Shown here in pieces: positions 1 to 11,200 of a DNA stretch of 64,000 bases. The stretch spans positions 13,812,721 to 13,876,720 of the forward strand of contig RPFO01000213.1 of assembly GCA_009746045.1 (NCBI GenBank). The letters are read 5' to 3'. Source of the stretch: Mesostigma viride (Eukaryota; Streptophyta; Mesostigmatophyceae; Mesostigmatales; Mesostigmataceae). The notes beneath the pieces were generated by a model. It worked only from the letters and a program-made list of their open reading frames with translations, was not told the origin of the DNA and ran no database searches. A program made the translations under genes and the position numbers. Position 1 is the stretch's first letter; every line of letters begins with the position of its first letter.

Positions 1-146
1 CTGTGGTTGTCTGACTTGACTCACTGCCATGAAGTGGTCCAGGAGTATTGCCAAAAGAAGGGGCTCACTCTTCCTTCTTGGTATACTGAGTTGGTGCAAA
101 CCACTGCTCCCCTTCCTATATCTCAGGACTAACGAATGGTTTCTTC

Positions 147-1281
147 GTGCATGCTGTGTGGTCCCAGATGGAGGAGGAGTTCACGTACCCCAACTTGGGC
201 CTGGGCGCCACCACGGAGGAAGGGGTCACGGGTATGCATCCAGAAAACCCCATGAGTTATGTGGAATCCCTGTTTGACAGTATTGTCAGGCGTGACCTTA
301 GGAGGGGTCAGCAGATGGATACCATTAACAAGCTCTTGCATTCAGTGATCTCCAAGCAGGATAAGCTACAGGAGCTTCTTCAGGGGTTGTCCTTGTCCCA
401 GCCCCAGATGGGGAGTGGTGTTAACATAGCTCTCAGCTCCAGCAGCACTCCCATCATTCAGATTCCTCGTCATGTGGTACCTGTCAAGAATGTGGTGGCC
501 TATGTGGATCACAGGAAGTGCATGGGACCTTGTGAGCATTGTGAGACGCTGGCCAAGGCAGTGGCTGCCCTTAACAGGGAGGAGGGGGAAGTGAGCCCTG
601 AGGGTTATGTGGAGGAGGTCTTGTCTCAGTTGCACACCAGCCTGTATGAGATTGGCTCTCCTTTTGTGGGCCACCTGTTGCACAGGATGTTTGCCTTGAC
701 TCCAGGACCTGAGATTGACATGAGACCTGCAGAGGGGCAGGATATGTTGACCACCTTGCCTGAGGCTTTGAAAGGAGCCTTCATGCAGTTCCAGCCAGTG
801 AGCATGGGTGAGGTCCTACATGGAGTTGTTGGAGTTTTCAGTGCAGCAGGGAGATTTTGACTTGGCTCCTTCTTCTTCCAGCTCGGTCAATGGGTGCTTC
901 CCTTTGGAGACATCCAACCTTTTCTGCAGCCCAGGGTTGCCTAAGTTCACCATGGAGCTCAAGGTTCGTCTGACCCCATTGAGGGTGTTGGTGCCTTTGA
1001 CAGGTGCTAAGTGGTCAGTGGTCAAGACCTTTCTCCAGTTCTGGTGGGCGTACAGGTCATGGGTGAGCAGGCACAAGACGTCTTCTACTTGGGTGATGGA
1101 TCCTGAGAGCCAGTCTGTGGTGCTTCTCTCCTACCCAGGGACATGCCTGCGTTATGTTGCCCAGATGGCAGCAGGGGCTGCAGAGACGTGCATGGTGCTG
1201 CAGGTCAGCAGGAACTGGCCAGACTTGGTTCACATGGTGGAGCAGTTTCCCTTGTTTGGGACCAGGGGCAAGGATGGGTGA
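147..1281 (+). pseudogene. Unrecognised ORF in the 3' part of the gypsy element, frameshifted
   Basis: Two overlapping frames (147-860 and 808-1281) appear to be one protein broken by a frameshift near 808-840, because the second frame continues with similar composition up to a stop at 1281. The first part has a hydrophilic helical stretch around residues 45-75 and a Cys/His group near residue 125 (KCMGPCEHCE) that might bind metal. The second part is rich in aromatic residues. I do not recognise a family. Its position between pol and the 3' LTR suggests an extra ORF or degenerate pol end of the retrotransposon. Confidence 0.4.
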
Positions 1282-1681
1282 ATGGGGATTGGTATAGCCT
1301 GTGAAGAACAGAGCTGTGCAGGAAGAGGATGGGGAAGGATGGGGGAAGAGTATGGAAGGTGCTTTGGATTGTGGTGTGAGGGGGGGATTCCAGGATGGAT
1401 GATGGGGGGGGGCTCCAGTCCAGTTCTGATGTTCCAGTCCAGAGTTCCAGGTTCCAGGATGCTGAATGGAAGACCTTGTATTATGAGATGTTTATCTGGC
1501 TTTATAGTAGATAAGGTAGTGACTTGTTTGCTGTAGAGACCTGTGACTAGATGTTATGAGATAGGAGGCCCTGTTTTCAGGGATGTAAAAACCCATCTGC
1601 TTTTCCCAAGAGATGGTGGATTTCTGTTCAATGTTCCTCTGCCTTCAAGAGTTGGCTATTGGACCTGGGAGGTCCAGTTTT

Positions 1682-1691
1682 GAGGGGGAGA
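1682..1691 (+). promoter_or_regulatory. Polypurine tract of the gypsy element
   Basis: A G/A-rich run (GAGGGGGAGA) ends three bases before the TGTAAC start of the LTR, where the primer for plus-strand DNA synthesis of LTR retrotransposons lies. Confidence 0.6.
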
Positions 1692-1693
1692 TA

Positions 1694-2472
1694 TGTAACA
1701 AGCAAAAATGACTTTGTTGTTACATCCTTTGTTTTGTGAATGTTTGGCTTTTATTCGAGGACTTTTGGATCAGTATTGAGAAAGTTATGAGGTTTCTAAG
1801 ACGACGGTACTTGGAGCTGATACTTTGTCAGCCAACTGATAGGAACCCTCATTGGTCGTGGCCTGATCCACGTAGGGTTGTAGTTTGTTGGCTGATACTA
1901 CTGATAGGAGCCCTCATTGGTCGTGGCCTGATCCACGTGGGGTTGTAGTTTGTTAGTTGGTACTATTGAGTCTTAAATGCTCCTTTGGGACTTCAGTGCT
2001 CACGACAGATTAGGATCTCATGGAAAGATTCTGCCAGGCTGTGTGTGGTGTTGTTCTGTTTTGTGTGACTAGGATGGATACGAAGATCTTGTATAGGATT
2101 CCATGGTTCTGATTGGTTCTCTTCAGGCTAAGGTTGGAGCAAGCTCGACAAGCACGTCGATATCAAGGACGTGGGGTCGCCATTGTTGCTACGTTGGTTT
2201 TGATTCACCATGGTATAATAAAGCTTGGCTTTGTTGTCCAATCCATAAGAGCCCCTTGGCTATAGACGTCCTTCAGTTCCACAGAGGTCGTCTATACACG
2301 AGCTTGTCTTTGTGTCTACAAGGGGTTGTGATTCCCTAAATCACGTGCTGTGGAATTCCCATCTCAACGTTGCTCGGATACTTGAAGTTCTGCGACTCAG
2401 GAAAGCAACCCAGGTAAAAGATCTTTCATATTGGACTGTGGATGATGTTGATGATCATTTTTAGTCGTTACA
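1694..2472 (+). repeat. 3' LTR of gypsy element (family shared with 52662-53382)
   Basis: The repeat starts TGTAAC and ends GTTACA, a short terminal inverted repeat typical of LTRs. It aligns along its length to 52662-53382 with many substitutions, so the two belong to different, diverged insertions. This copy is about 58 bp longer because a segment around 1828-1948, containing a Gly-Leu-like motif CCTGATCCACGT, is tandemly duplicated. A TATA-like/poly(A)-like ATAATAAAG lies near 2215. The LTR interrupts an ORF1-type retroelement on the minus strand. Confidence 0.85.
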
Positions 2473-2945
2473 GGCTTTGGGGGCCAAAGCTCCTCCATGG
2501 AGCGTCCAAGGAGGGAAAAGAGGGCGAATTGCTGGAGGTGGGGGCGGCGGGCGTGGAGGACGTCTCTGCCGAAATCTCGCCTCTGGAGGCGGGCATTGAC
2601 AAGGCGACCTTGGTGGAAAAGCTGCTTGCACAGTTCTAGAAGAGAGGCATGCGTCCCGAAAAACACATTGCCCAGGATGCGATCGGGTGTAAGCTTGTCA
2701 AAATAGCCGGGCTGGCTGGCGTCAAAGTCGTACTCATCCAGCAGCCCGTCAGGGCGACTGCGCTTGGGTTCGGGCGACGCTGCTGGCGATGCGGGCGCAG
2801 CAGGGGGCTGGACGACCACTAGAGCTTGGCTAGTGGCGCCGCTGCCTTCTGGGCCGGTGGGCGAAGCTGCAGCCGAAGCTGCGGACGTATTTTCATTGCC
2901 GAGCGCAGCCGTCAGGCTGCGTTGCGTCGATGGGCGTTTGCTCAT
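2397..2945 (-). pseudogene. N-terminal part of ORF1-only retroelement protein, cut by LTR insertion
   Basis: The minus-strand ORF starts at 2945 and reads into the LTR, where it meets a chance stop at 2397, so only 2473-2945 is original. The N-terminus is Ser/Ala/Pro-rich and contains PAASPEPKRSRP, similar to SASPEPKK in the intact copy at 62398. The upstream leader (2946-3105, minus) resembles the 5' leader of the 62398 copy, sharing GCTGACGGCGG and a TGAGC-CGAATTT-GTC block. This is a 5' fragment of the same broad family, truncated by the gypsy insertion at 2472/2473. Confidence 0.55.
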
Positions 2946-3120
2946 CGTATATTGCGTAATAGCGTCGGAAAATTATATCAGCATGTGCGTCTTAGAAAGA
3001 CGAAGCGATTGTGATATTCACGACTAAATTCGGTGCTCAAACGTGAAAGTTATGAGCGCCGCCGTCAGCCATGGCTACCTCGTGGCTCGTGGCTCGTCCC
3101 ACGGAGGCATGTTATAATGT

Positions 3121-3717
3121 GTGCATTGGCTGGGGCATACCCAGCCCTAATTAGCGTCTTTTTCTATTTATAGCGCAATATTGGCGTATACTTGGGGGTA
3201 GTACCCCCAACAAGTGCATGGACAACTCACAAGAGATGTTATTTAGTGCCCGCAATCATATTTCAGCCGAAGGATTCAGCCGTGTTCAGCCCGTCTCACG
3301 GTGCGAGACTGAACAAGTCTCGCGTGCAGACACGTGTGTAGTACTCCTACACACAGATCTCGAGTGATTTATCTAGTACCAAATCCGAAAGGCTTGCATC
3401 ACTCCCCGGACAGGAGAACTTTTGCGGATGACTGTAGGTGTAAGTTGGCGATGCCATGGTAACCGGAGACGTCCGTCCTATAGTCAGCAAAATTGGTGCG
3501 AGAGGTCCCCAGTTCGATTCCGGTCGGATTCATTTGCAGATCGCGTTTTCCGCGTTTTCCGCGGCCCGGCACTGAACGCAAAGGTTTTCACCTTTGCGGA
3601 GTGTCTGATCAGAATATTTCAGCATTGTGCAAATGAATTTCAAGTGTTATTACCATATGTAGTTCAATTTTTAAGGGTTTTGGGGTGCCACCTCCCCTTA
3701 ATTAATTAATACTGTTT
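3121..3717 (+). repeat. Interspersed repeat R3, copy 1 (interrupted)
   Basis: Bases 3121-3266 and 3614-3710 match a second copy at 60545-60765. Shared blocks include GGGGGTAGTACCCCC (self-complementary) and the end TGCCACCTCCCC. A 347-bp insertion splits this copy. The 3' end here runs into TTAATTAATTAA. No ORF is seen. Confidence 0.75.
3267..3613 (+). mobile_element. Short tRNA-like/hairpin-rich insertion with 9-bp target duplication
   Basis: The insert is flanked by ATATTTCAG at 3258-3266 and 3614-3622, and repeat R3 resumes on both sides. It holds a Pol III B-box-like GTTCGATTCC at 3512-3521 and three perfect 8-bp hairpins: GCGAGACT/AGTCTCGC (3303-3323), GTGTGTAG/CTACACAC (3334-3354) and CGCAAAGG/CCTTTGCG (3577-3598). 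A tRNA-derived SINE is the simplest reading, but no clear A box or full cloverleaf is visible. Confidence 0.6.
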
Positions 3718-3819
3718 GTGAGCTTTTGCAGTTCTTGAAGCCAGCCTCTGCTGACACTTTGCTTGGGCATTGCAAATATTCCCCGGGGATTAGCCCTTTC
3801 TGACCTGGCCTGGCCCCAA

Positions 3820-3846
3820 TTAATTAATTAATTAATAGACAGCGTG
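3820..3846 (-). mobile_element. 27-bp tail-only retroelement insertion with 13-bp TSD
   Basis: The 13-mer GGCCTGGCCCCAA occurs at 3807-3819 and 3847-3859. Between the copies lie only four TTAA units and TAGACAGCGTG, which resembles the last bases of the family-1 3' end in minus orientation ((TTAA)n then TAGACNCGTG). It looks like an extremely 5'-truncated target-primed insertion. Confidence 0.6.
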
Positions 3847-3848
3847 GG

Positions 3849-4082
3849 CCTGGCCCCAAGGGCATTCCCAAAAGGGTAGGGAAACATGTCACGAACTACA
3901 CCCAGATGTTGCTGGATGACCTACTGTTCCCAGCCCAGTTTGAATACCGCATCCACTCTCTCTCCCTTCTTTGGACTGCCAGGCAGAACAAGACGCGGTG
4001 GCAGAAGATTGTCAAGGCTCACACGCCCGACCCTGTGGGCAAGCCAACTCCCCCCAAGAGGAGGAGGCGTTTTGATGAGTAG
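3849..4082 (+). pseudogene. C-terminal fragment of an unrecognised protein
   Basis: A frame open from the tail-only insertion runs to a TAG at 4080-4082 and gives about 77 residues ending in a basic tail (PPKRRRRFDE). The middle (LLDDLLFPAQFEYRIHSLSL) looks like folded protein rather than noise. No start codon is apparent and the upstream side is disrupted by the 27-bp insertion, so this is probably a remnant of a mobile-element ORF or a host gene 3' end. I do not recognise the family. Confidence 0.35.
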
Positions 4083-4439
4083 GGTAGTTAGGATTTGTCT
4101 AGACTAGATAGATTAGCGTTATAGGTTAGTTAGATTACGCGGCCCCCTCCACTCCGCCATCCATCAAGGAATATGTGCTACATGATCTCCCAACGGAGGC
4201 ATGTTATAATTTAATTTTTTTTTAAATTAGCCCTTTGGTGCCAGCAAAATGGAGCCAGCCAGCATACCCGAATTTGTGCCCGCGTCTTTACAAGTAGAGA
4301 TTAGCCCTTGTAACCATTGGTAGTCACTGTCGCCAGTGTAACCACGGTTGCCTAGAACGAGCCTTGCTAACATACCTGGCCACCTGCTGCCACAAACAAT
4401 GCTCGTGCACAGTAGACAACCAGCCATACCCTTTTACAG

Positions 4440-4730
4440 CCTAGAGCAACAACACAGCCAGTCATGCTACGTCCATCGCTTCGCTCAGCTCACTTGCCCA
4501 CGCTCTCCTTGTCATGCTATGCTCATGCAGGTCTTAGATTGCAACCACAGAATTTGCCGGATCGTTTAATCGGATCCGATCACTGCTGTGGCATGCCTCT
4601 GGCATGAAGGAAAGGGGGGGTCTCTGCCCCTTTTCCCGCTGTGCATATACAGGGATCAGAATATACAGGGATTAAAAGCACTCCGGTGCTCCGTGACTCC
4701 CCAACGGGAGCACGTGTTTCAATTACTTGA
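4440..4730 (+). mobile_element. Family-1 SINE-like element (3' hairpin type)
   Basis: The body matches 61671-61925 and the outer parts of 60830-61640: a GCTACGTCC start, TGCCTCTGGCATGAAGG, a GGGTCTCTGCCC block, CAGGGATTAAAAGCAC, then the terminal stem-loop GTGCTCC...GGAGCAC at 4686-4713. Here a short internal duplication repeats ATACAGGGAT. The (TTAA)n tail has decayed to TTTCAATTAC. Confidence 0.7.
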
Positions 4731-4896
4731 TTCATTCATTTATTCTCGCGCCTGTATTTGGAGAGTCGTGAAGTACAGCTAGTCGAGACCTTTGTGCACG
4801 CAAAACTATGGCAATCGGGAAGATGGGGGAGGAAATGCTTTACAACATTTTGGAACCATGGCCAATGCATGACCAAAGGCATGGAGTTGACAAGCC

Positions 4897-4901
4897 TTAC
4901 A
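4897..4901 (-). terminator. TGTAA polyadenylation signal of gatC
   Basis: On the minus strand TGTAA lies about 168 bases after the gatC stop. TGTAA is the usual poly(A) signal in chlorophyte nuclear genes. Confidence 0.4.
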
Positions 4902-5068
4902 GTACATGGCACCCATCAGTGTGAAAGGACACCGCGCTGGGGTGCTCATTGTTAAGTGGTCCCTTCCACATCCCTTCAATCACCATCATTATATACATAT
5001 AAATGGTACCATTGTAATAAGTAGGTTCAGTTCCATTGTAATCACCGAGGTTATAAAACCAGGCAATG

Positions 5069-5662
5069 TCAGGCGCCTTGTCCGCTACCTTGGTCATGGC
5101 GGACAGCTGTCGCCGGGATACCCTGGTTGCTCCGCTCCAACAGGGACCCTGGGGAGATGACGTCATCGTGCATGGGCAGCCTTGTGTGTGCCTCCAGGGG
5201 AGACCACATGGGCGGGACGCCGTCTGTCGGCACCGCGTCGATCGCCTTAACAAAAGACAGGAGCTGCGAGATGTCCTTATGGAGCACATCGGCGGAGATG
5301 CCGGTTTCCACTGCCCTCTGCATGGGCCCCTCCTGGTCGTGCCGCAGCGAGATGCCTGCCAGCCGGGCAATGTGCTGGAGCTCCTCCAGCGTGATGGCCT
5401 GGTCTTTTATGCTGGCACCCATGCCCTGGGGCACCAGCAGCGCCGAGTGCACCGACCAGGAGGGCGTTTCCGGGATGTACAGCGCTTCCTTGGCAGCGGG
5501 CGGCGCGTCGGCTTGCCTGAGGGACCCAGGCATCTTGTCGGGATCCGGGACGCTGGACACAAACCTTGACAGTCCGGCTCTGCTGGCAAACGGTGACGGG
5601 CTGGTCGACGCCCGACTCAAGCACCTGCCGATGCTGCCGATGTGCTGGGAAACGCGGGCCAT
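5069..5662 (-). CDS. gatC: Glutamyl-tRNA(Gln) amidotransferase subunit C (organellar)
   Basis: GatC stabilises the GatA/GatB amidotransferase, which converts Glu-tRNA(Gln) to Gln-tRNA(Gln) in mitochondria and plastids. From ATG 5660-5662 the protein is about 197 residues. Residues 1-85 form a Ser/Arg/Ala-rich leader consistent with organelle import. Residues ~86-170 carry the family pattern: ITLEELQHIARLAGISL, a helix with LLSFVKAIDAVPTDGV, and PLEAHTRLPMHDDV (usual form PLE..N.LR.DEV). The usual C-terminal NAP/FFKVP tail is not seen in this frame; a different frame at about 5090-5050 has KAPDIAWFYNL, so either the tail has diverged, a short splice is missed, or there is a frameshift. A GTG six codons upstream is in frame but ATG is preferred. 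The gene diverges from the transglycosylase gene. Confidence 0.7.
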   Translation of the reverse strand: MARVSQHIGSIGRCLSRASTSPSPFASRAGLSRFVSSVPDPDKMPGSLRQADAPPAAKEALYIPETPSWSVHSALLVPQGMGASIKDQAITLEELQHIARLAGISLRHDQEGPMQRAVETGISADVLHKDISQLLSFVKAIDAVPTDGVPPMWSPLEAHTRLPMHDDVISPGSLLERSNQGIPATAVRHDQGSGQGA

Positions 5663-7085
5663 GGGGTACGCTGCTGCCACGTTACGCCTTTATCTACAGC
5701 ACATTAGCAGGTTGAAAACCAACTTGTTCGGCATGCGTTTCCGAATGACACGGTACCACGATCGTGCAAGTGGCAGGATCGCGACGGGTAACCTCGAGAG
5801 GGATGCAGCAACGGTCTACAGGCCCGACCAGGCTGCTGCTGCTGCTTATGGTTGTGGAGCCGCTTTGTAGACTTCAAAAAATAGCCCCGCGACTGCTATC
5901 GTTCGCTTAAATGTCAGCCATAGACCCATGTTATAAATTTAACGTAACGTGGCAACCATTTCCAGAAGATATCGTCGCTGGTGCAAGGGCATACTTGAGC
6001 TTCCCACGATATCCGTCCTAGCAATGGCCTACGTCGGTTGTCACCGGCAGCATAACCAAGTCATAATTCAACTAGTCAAGCAACTTGCCCAAGACCTCGT
6101 AAGAATTGAGCTTCCGCTTTCAGGTAGGACAACCACGCAATCTGGCGGGGGAATATCCGCGTTCTACGTCTCTAGGTCTTCACTGCAGCAGCACTGCTGG
6201 GGATTTCGTAGTGGCTTATCTACGATTATTGTGTACCATCGCGACCGTCTGACCGAACGCAAGGAGAAAATAGAGCAAGATGCCGTCGTTCTCGGTTCCC
6301 TCTACAGTACAGTAAACCTCTTACTGTATTACCCCCCTAGCTACCTAGCGGCTAGCAGGCAGCAGCCAGCAGGAGACCTGGCCTACTCTGGCCGCGTATG
6401 AATAGCAGTTTCAGCCTTTCCGGGCCCGTACGCCGTAATTCAAGGTCCTACTAAAAAATAAGACACAATCAATTTCAGCGGCCGGATAACACCTACAGTC
6501 GGCTGTCGCCCGTCACAACTTCCCTGCCAGGTTCCTGCCATTATTTTCTTTGTCAAAACGAGAACTCCGATCAAATCACGTCGCCAGTTTTGCCTTACTG
6601 TGGGCACGCATGCAGATCTGCCATAGCTGCAGGCTGCCAAGCGATCATATCGCATCAGCCATGGTTGCGGCTGAAATTGTTTCAAGGGACCATATAGCTG
6701 TTTCGCACTGTCAATAAAAAATGCGATACTTCGGCATTACATTTGCTGGAATATTTTGGTCCAGGCTTTCATACCATTTATGAAAGTGAACAAAATAAAA
6801 GACACGTTAAGCATTTTGCAAACCGTTTGGGTGCAAACCGAGAAATGACGAGGGCGCAGGCAAGGTTACATGTTTGTTACGCACATCAATGAGAATTGGC
6901 ATCCTATTTAGCTCACAATGTGCCTCCGTCACTTCCTTCCATATATAATATGGATACTTAATTAGACATTGACACGCCGCGATGGATTTTGGTGAGTAAA
7001 TGCCAGCCAGTGTAGTACAGTTTGCATGCAAGATGCCTCTAAAACTATTTTAATTTAACCTGGCGCTGTGTGCATTGCGTAGACA
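5663..7085. promoter_or_regulatory. Divergent intergenic region between gatC and the transglycosylase gene
   Basis: About 1.4 kb with no convincing gene. It presumably contains both promoters; no TATA box or known motif can be assigned with confidence. A 150-codon open frame at 5949-6401 begins with GTG and has no recognisable domain, and I treat it as chance. Confidence 0.35.
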
Positions 7086-7551
7086 ATGCATCTACCCCTT
7101 CAAAAGTCCGCTTCCCTGCTATGGTGGGTGAGGTGTCCGAAAAGCTTATTCATCCGCTTTTATCGGTGTTGGTGCTGTAATGCACAGGGCCTGTCGCCGT
7201 CTTTTTCCTGGGCCAGCTCGTGCAGGCAGAGAGCCGGCTCAAGCAGTTGTTGAATCTGAAGGGTGAGACCCCCCTGCTTCATGTCCATGTTCTGTAATTG
7301 CTTAGTGTCACCTCGAATCATGGCCCGTACTAAATTCTCCTTGTTAAAAACTACCACGAGTTGCTAACAACGGTCCATTTGCGATGTGGTTGCGTTCCAG
7401 CGGATGCTCCTTGTTGTAATGGGAAACCTATTATTTTATTGGGTTCCTTCCGCAGTGGATGTCGTCAACTTGCACAGCAGATGAATAATGATTTGGAGGT
7501 CTCTCTTTTGTGGGTCTACCCCCCTACCTTTTGTGGGTTTTTGTGGGTTTG

Positions 7552-7619
<68 letters not shown>

Positions 7620-8229
7620 CCTCCCACCCCCCACCCCTCTCCGCTTCCTTGCCCGCCCCCATCCCCCTTCCCCCCTCCCCCCTCTGCCCCTAGCCCCCGC
7701 TTCTGTCCCTCCCTGCACCTCCTGGCTTGATGACTGCAGTCTCTGTCTGACCTTGTCCTCCTACGCTTGGCTCCCTCTCTCGTTGTGTATAGGGGTTGAA
7801 GGTTCCTTTATTGGTACCCACGTGAAGCAGTCATGTGCTTGTATCACTTTAGTTGCGCCTGGCTCCGGCTCATCACTGGCCGTGGGACGGGTTTGTGTGG
7901 GCCGGCCATTTGTTGTCTGGGCACGCTTTTAGTTTTGTGTGGACGACACCTGTATTTTGCATGGGCCACGCTTTTAGCTTTGTGTGGGTCATGCCCGTGT
8001 TCTTCATCAGTGTAGTCTTTGTGGGCCATGCCTTGTCACTACACGGGCCTTGCCTGTATGTCACGTGAGATCTTACCTTGTGTGGGCCATGCTTCTATGT
8101 TGCTTTTTGCCCCCCCTGCCTTGTCCCCTGCCTTGTCCCCTGCCTCGTCGCCTGCCTTGTACCCTGCCTTGTCCCCTCGCAGAGCCCCACCTGATCGGGA
8201 ACGTCAACCTGGTGGAGCACGCGGGAGCG
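7086..8229 (+). CDS. Transglycosylase tentative exons 1-3
   Basis: Candidate exons 7086-7127 (ATG, donor GTGAGG), 7217-7262 (acceptor CTGGGCCAG, donor GTGAGA) and 8183-8229 (acceptor CCTCGCAG, donor GTAAGG) join in phase to about 45 residues including LVQAESRLKQLLNLKE and PHLIGNVNLVEHAGA. An in-frame TAG precedes the ATG at 7086. They were chosen on splice sites and phase only, so the true start could differ. Confidence 0.4.
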
Positions 8230-11200
8230 GTAAGGGCAGGCCACCGCTGGGCAAGGCACCCGGAAAAGTAGTTGGTTTCCTCTCCTCTCTTCTCGTGTGC
8301 CAAGGATGGTTGCGGTGTGGCGCTCTGTGCAGCGCATGCGGGTGAGGGGAGGTCAGGTGCAGTGAGGGGAGGTGCCAAGGTTCACATGCACGCCCTCCCC
8401 TCGTGCCTTTTTATAAATTCCTCCCAAGGTGGGAACGGAGCAAGGGTCACATGCGCGCCCTCCCCTCATGCCTTTTTATAAATTCCTCCCAAGGTGGGAA
8501 CGGAGCAAGGGTCACATGCGCGCCCTCCCCTCATGCCTTTTTATAAATTCCTCCCAAGGTGGGAACGGAGTAAGGTTCACATGCGCGCCCTCCCCTCATG
8601 CCTTTTTATAAATTCCTCCCAAGGTGGGAACGGAGCAAGGGTCACATGCGCGCCCTCCCCTCATGCCTTTTTATAAATTCCTCCCAAGGTGGGAACGGAG
8701 CAAGGTTCACATGCGCGCCCTCCCCTCATGCCTTTTTATAAATTCCTCCCAAGGTGGGAACGGAGCAAGGTTCACATGCACGCCCTCCCCTCGTGCCTTT
8801 TTATAAATTCCTCCCAAGGTGGGAACGGAGCAAGGTTCACATGCACGCCCTCCCCTCGTGCCTTTTTATAGATTCCTCCCAAGGTGGGAACGGAGCAAGG
8901 TTCACATGCACGCCCTCCCCTCGTGCCTTTTTATAGATTCCTCCCAAGGTGGGAACGGAGCAAGGTTCACATGCACGCCCTCCCCTCGTGCCTTTTTATA
9001 AATTCCTCCCAAGGTGGGAACGGAGCAAGGTTCACATGCACGCCCTCCCCTCATGCCTTTTTATAAATTCCTCCCAAGGTGGGAACGGAGCAAGGTTCAC
9101 ATGCACGCCCTCCCCTCGTGCCTTTTTATAAATTCCTCCCAAGGTGGGAACGGAGCAAGGTTCACATGCACGCCCTCCCCTCGTGCCTTTTTATAAATTC
9201 CTCCCAAGGTGGGAACGGAGCAAGGTTCACATGCACGCCCTCCCCTCGTGCCTTTTTATAAATTCCTCCCAAGGTGGGAACGGAGCAAGGTTCACATGCA
9301 CGCCCTCCCCTCGTGCCTTTTTATAAATTCCTCCCAAGGTGGGAACGGAGCAAGGTTCACATGCACGCCCTCCCCTCGTGCCTTTTTATAAATTCCTCCC
9401 AAGGTGGGAACGGAGCAAGGTTCACATGCACGCCCTCCCCTCGTGCCTTTTTATAAATTCCTCCCAAGGTGGGAACGGAGCAAGGTTCACATGCACGCCC
9501 TCCCCTCGTGCCTTTTTATAAATTCCTCCCAAGGTGGGAACGGAGCAAGGTTCACATGCACGCCCTCCCCTCGTGCCTTTTTATAAATTCCTCCCAAGGT
9601 GGGAACGGAGCAAGGTTCACATGCACGCCCTCCCCTCGTGCCTTTTTATAAATTCCTCCCAAGGTGGGAACGGAGCAAGGTTCACATGCACGCCCTCCCC
9701 TCGTGCCTTTTTATAAATTCCTCCCAAGGTGGGAACGGAGCAAGGTTCACATGCGCGCCCTCCCCTCGTGCCTTTTTATAAATTCCTCCCAAGGTGGGAA
9801 CGGAGCAAGGTTCACATGCACGCCCTCCCCTCGTGCCTTTTTATAAATTCCTCCCAAGGTGGGAACGGAGCAAGGTTCACATGCGCGCCCTCCCCTCGTG
9901 CCTTTTTATAAATTCCTCCCAAGGTGGGAACGGAGCAAGGTTCACATGCGCCCTCCCCTCGTGCCTTTTTATAAATTCCTCCCAAGGTGGGAACGGAGCA
10001 AGGTTCACATGCGCGCCCTCCCCTCGTGCCTTTTTATAAATTCCTCCCAAGGTGGGAACGGAGCAAGGTTCACATGCACGCCCTCCCCTCGTGCCTTTTT
10101 ATAAATTCCTCCCAAGGTGGGAACGGAGCAAGGTTCACATGCGCGCCCTCCCCTCGTGCCTTTTTATAAATTCCTCCCAAGGTGGGAACGGAGCAAGGTT
10201 CACATGCGCGCCCTCCCCTCGTGCCTTTTTATAAATTCCTCCCAAGGTGGGAACGGAGCAAGGTTCACATGCACGCCCTCCCCTCGTGCCTTTTTATAAA
10301 TTCCTCCCAAGGTGGGAACGGAGCAAGGTTCACATGCACGCCCTCCCCTCGTGCCTTTTTATAAATTCCTCCCAAGGTGGGAACGGAGCAAGGTTCACAT
10401 GCACGCCCTCCCCTCGTGCCTTTTTATAAATTCCTCCCAAGGTGGGAACGGAGCAAGGTTCACATGCACGCCCTCCCCTCGTGCCTTTTTATAAATTCCT
10501 CCCAAGGTGGGAACGGAGCAAGGTTCACATGCACGCCCTCCCCTCGTGCCTTTTTATAAATTCCTCCCAAGGTGGGAACGGAGCAAGGTTCACATGCACG
10601 CCCTCCCCTCGTGCCTTTTTATAAATTCCTCCCAAGGTGGGAACGGAGCAAGGTTCACATGCACGCCCTCCCCTCGTGCCTTTTTATAAATTCCTCCCAA
10701 GGTGGGAACGGAGCAAGGTTCACATGCACGCCCTCCCCTCGTGCCTTTTTATAAATTCCTCCCAAGGTGGGAACGGAGCAAGGTTCACATGCACGCCCTC
10801 CCCTCGTGCCTTTTTATAAATTCCTCCCAAGGTGGGAACGGAGCAAGGTTCACATGCACGCCCTCCCCTCGTGCCTTTTTATAAATTCCTCCCAAGGTGG
10901 GAACGGAGCAAGGTTCACATGCACGCCCTCCCCTCGTGCCTTTTTATAAATTCCTCCCAAGGTGGGAACGGAGCAAGGTTCACATGCACGCCCTCCCCTC
11001 GTGCCTTTTTATAAATTCCTCCCAAGGTGGGAACGGAGCAAGGTTCACATGCACGCCCTCCCCTCGTGCCTTTTTATAAATTCCTCCCAAGGTGGGAACG
11101 GAGCAAGGTTCACATGCACGCCCTCCCCTCGTGCCTTTTTATAAATTCCTCCCAAGGTGGGAACGGAGCAAGGTTCACATGCACGCCCTCCCCTCGTGCC

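Larger units (their letters stand above)
1..1693 (+). mobile_element. 3' internal part of a Ty3/gypsy-type LTR retrotransposon
   Basis: This stretch runs directly into an LTR (1694-2472), and a purine-rich tract at about 1682-1691 lies just upstream of it, as expected for the plus-strand primer of an LTR element. A frame open from base 1 stops near 131, then a second frame opens at 147. The LTR is the same family as the one at 52662-53382, where a tRNA-type primer site, a zinc-knuckle gag and an aspartic-protease start follow. The class is inferred from that sister copy; reverse transcriptase and integrase would lie left of the window. The element continues beyond base 1. Confidence 0.7.

Noticed and set aside
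3481-3540. tRNA gene
   Set aside because: Only a B-box-like motif is present; acceptor, D and anticodon arms cannot be formed.
5127-5870. 247-codon plus-strand open frame
   Set aside because: It is antisense to gatC and has no recognisable domain.
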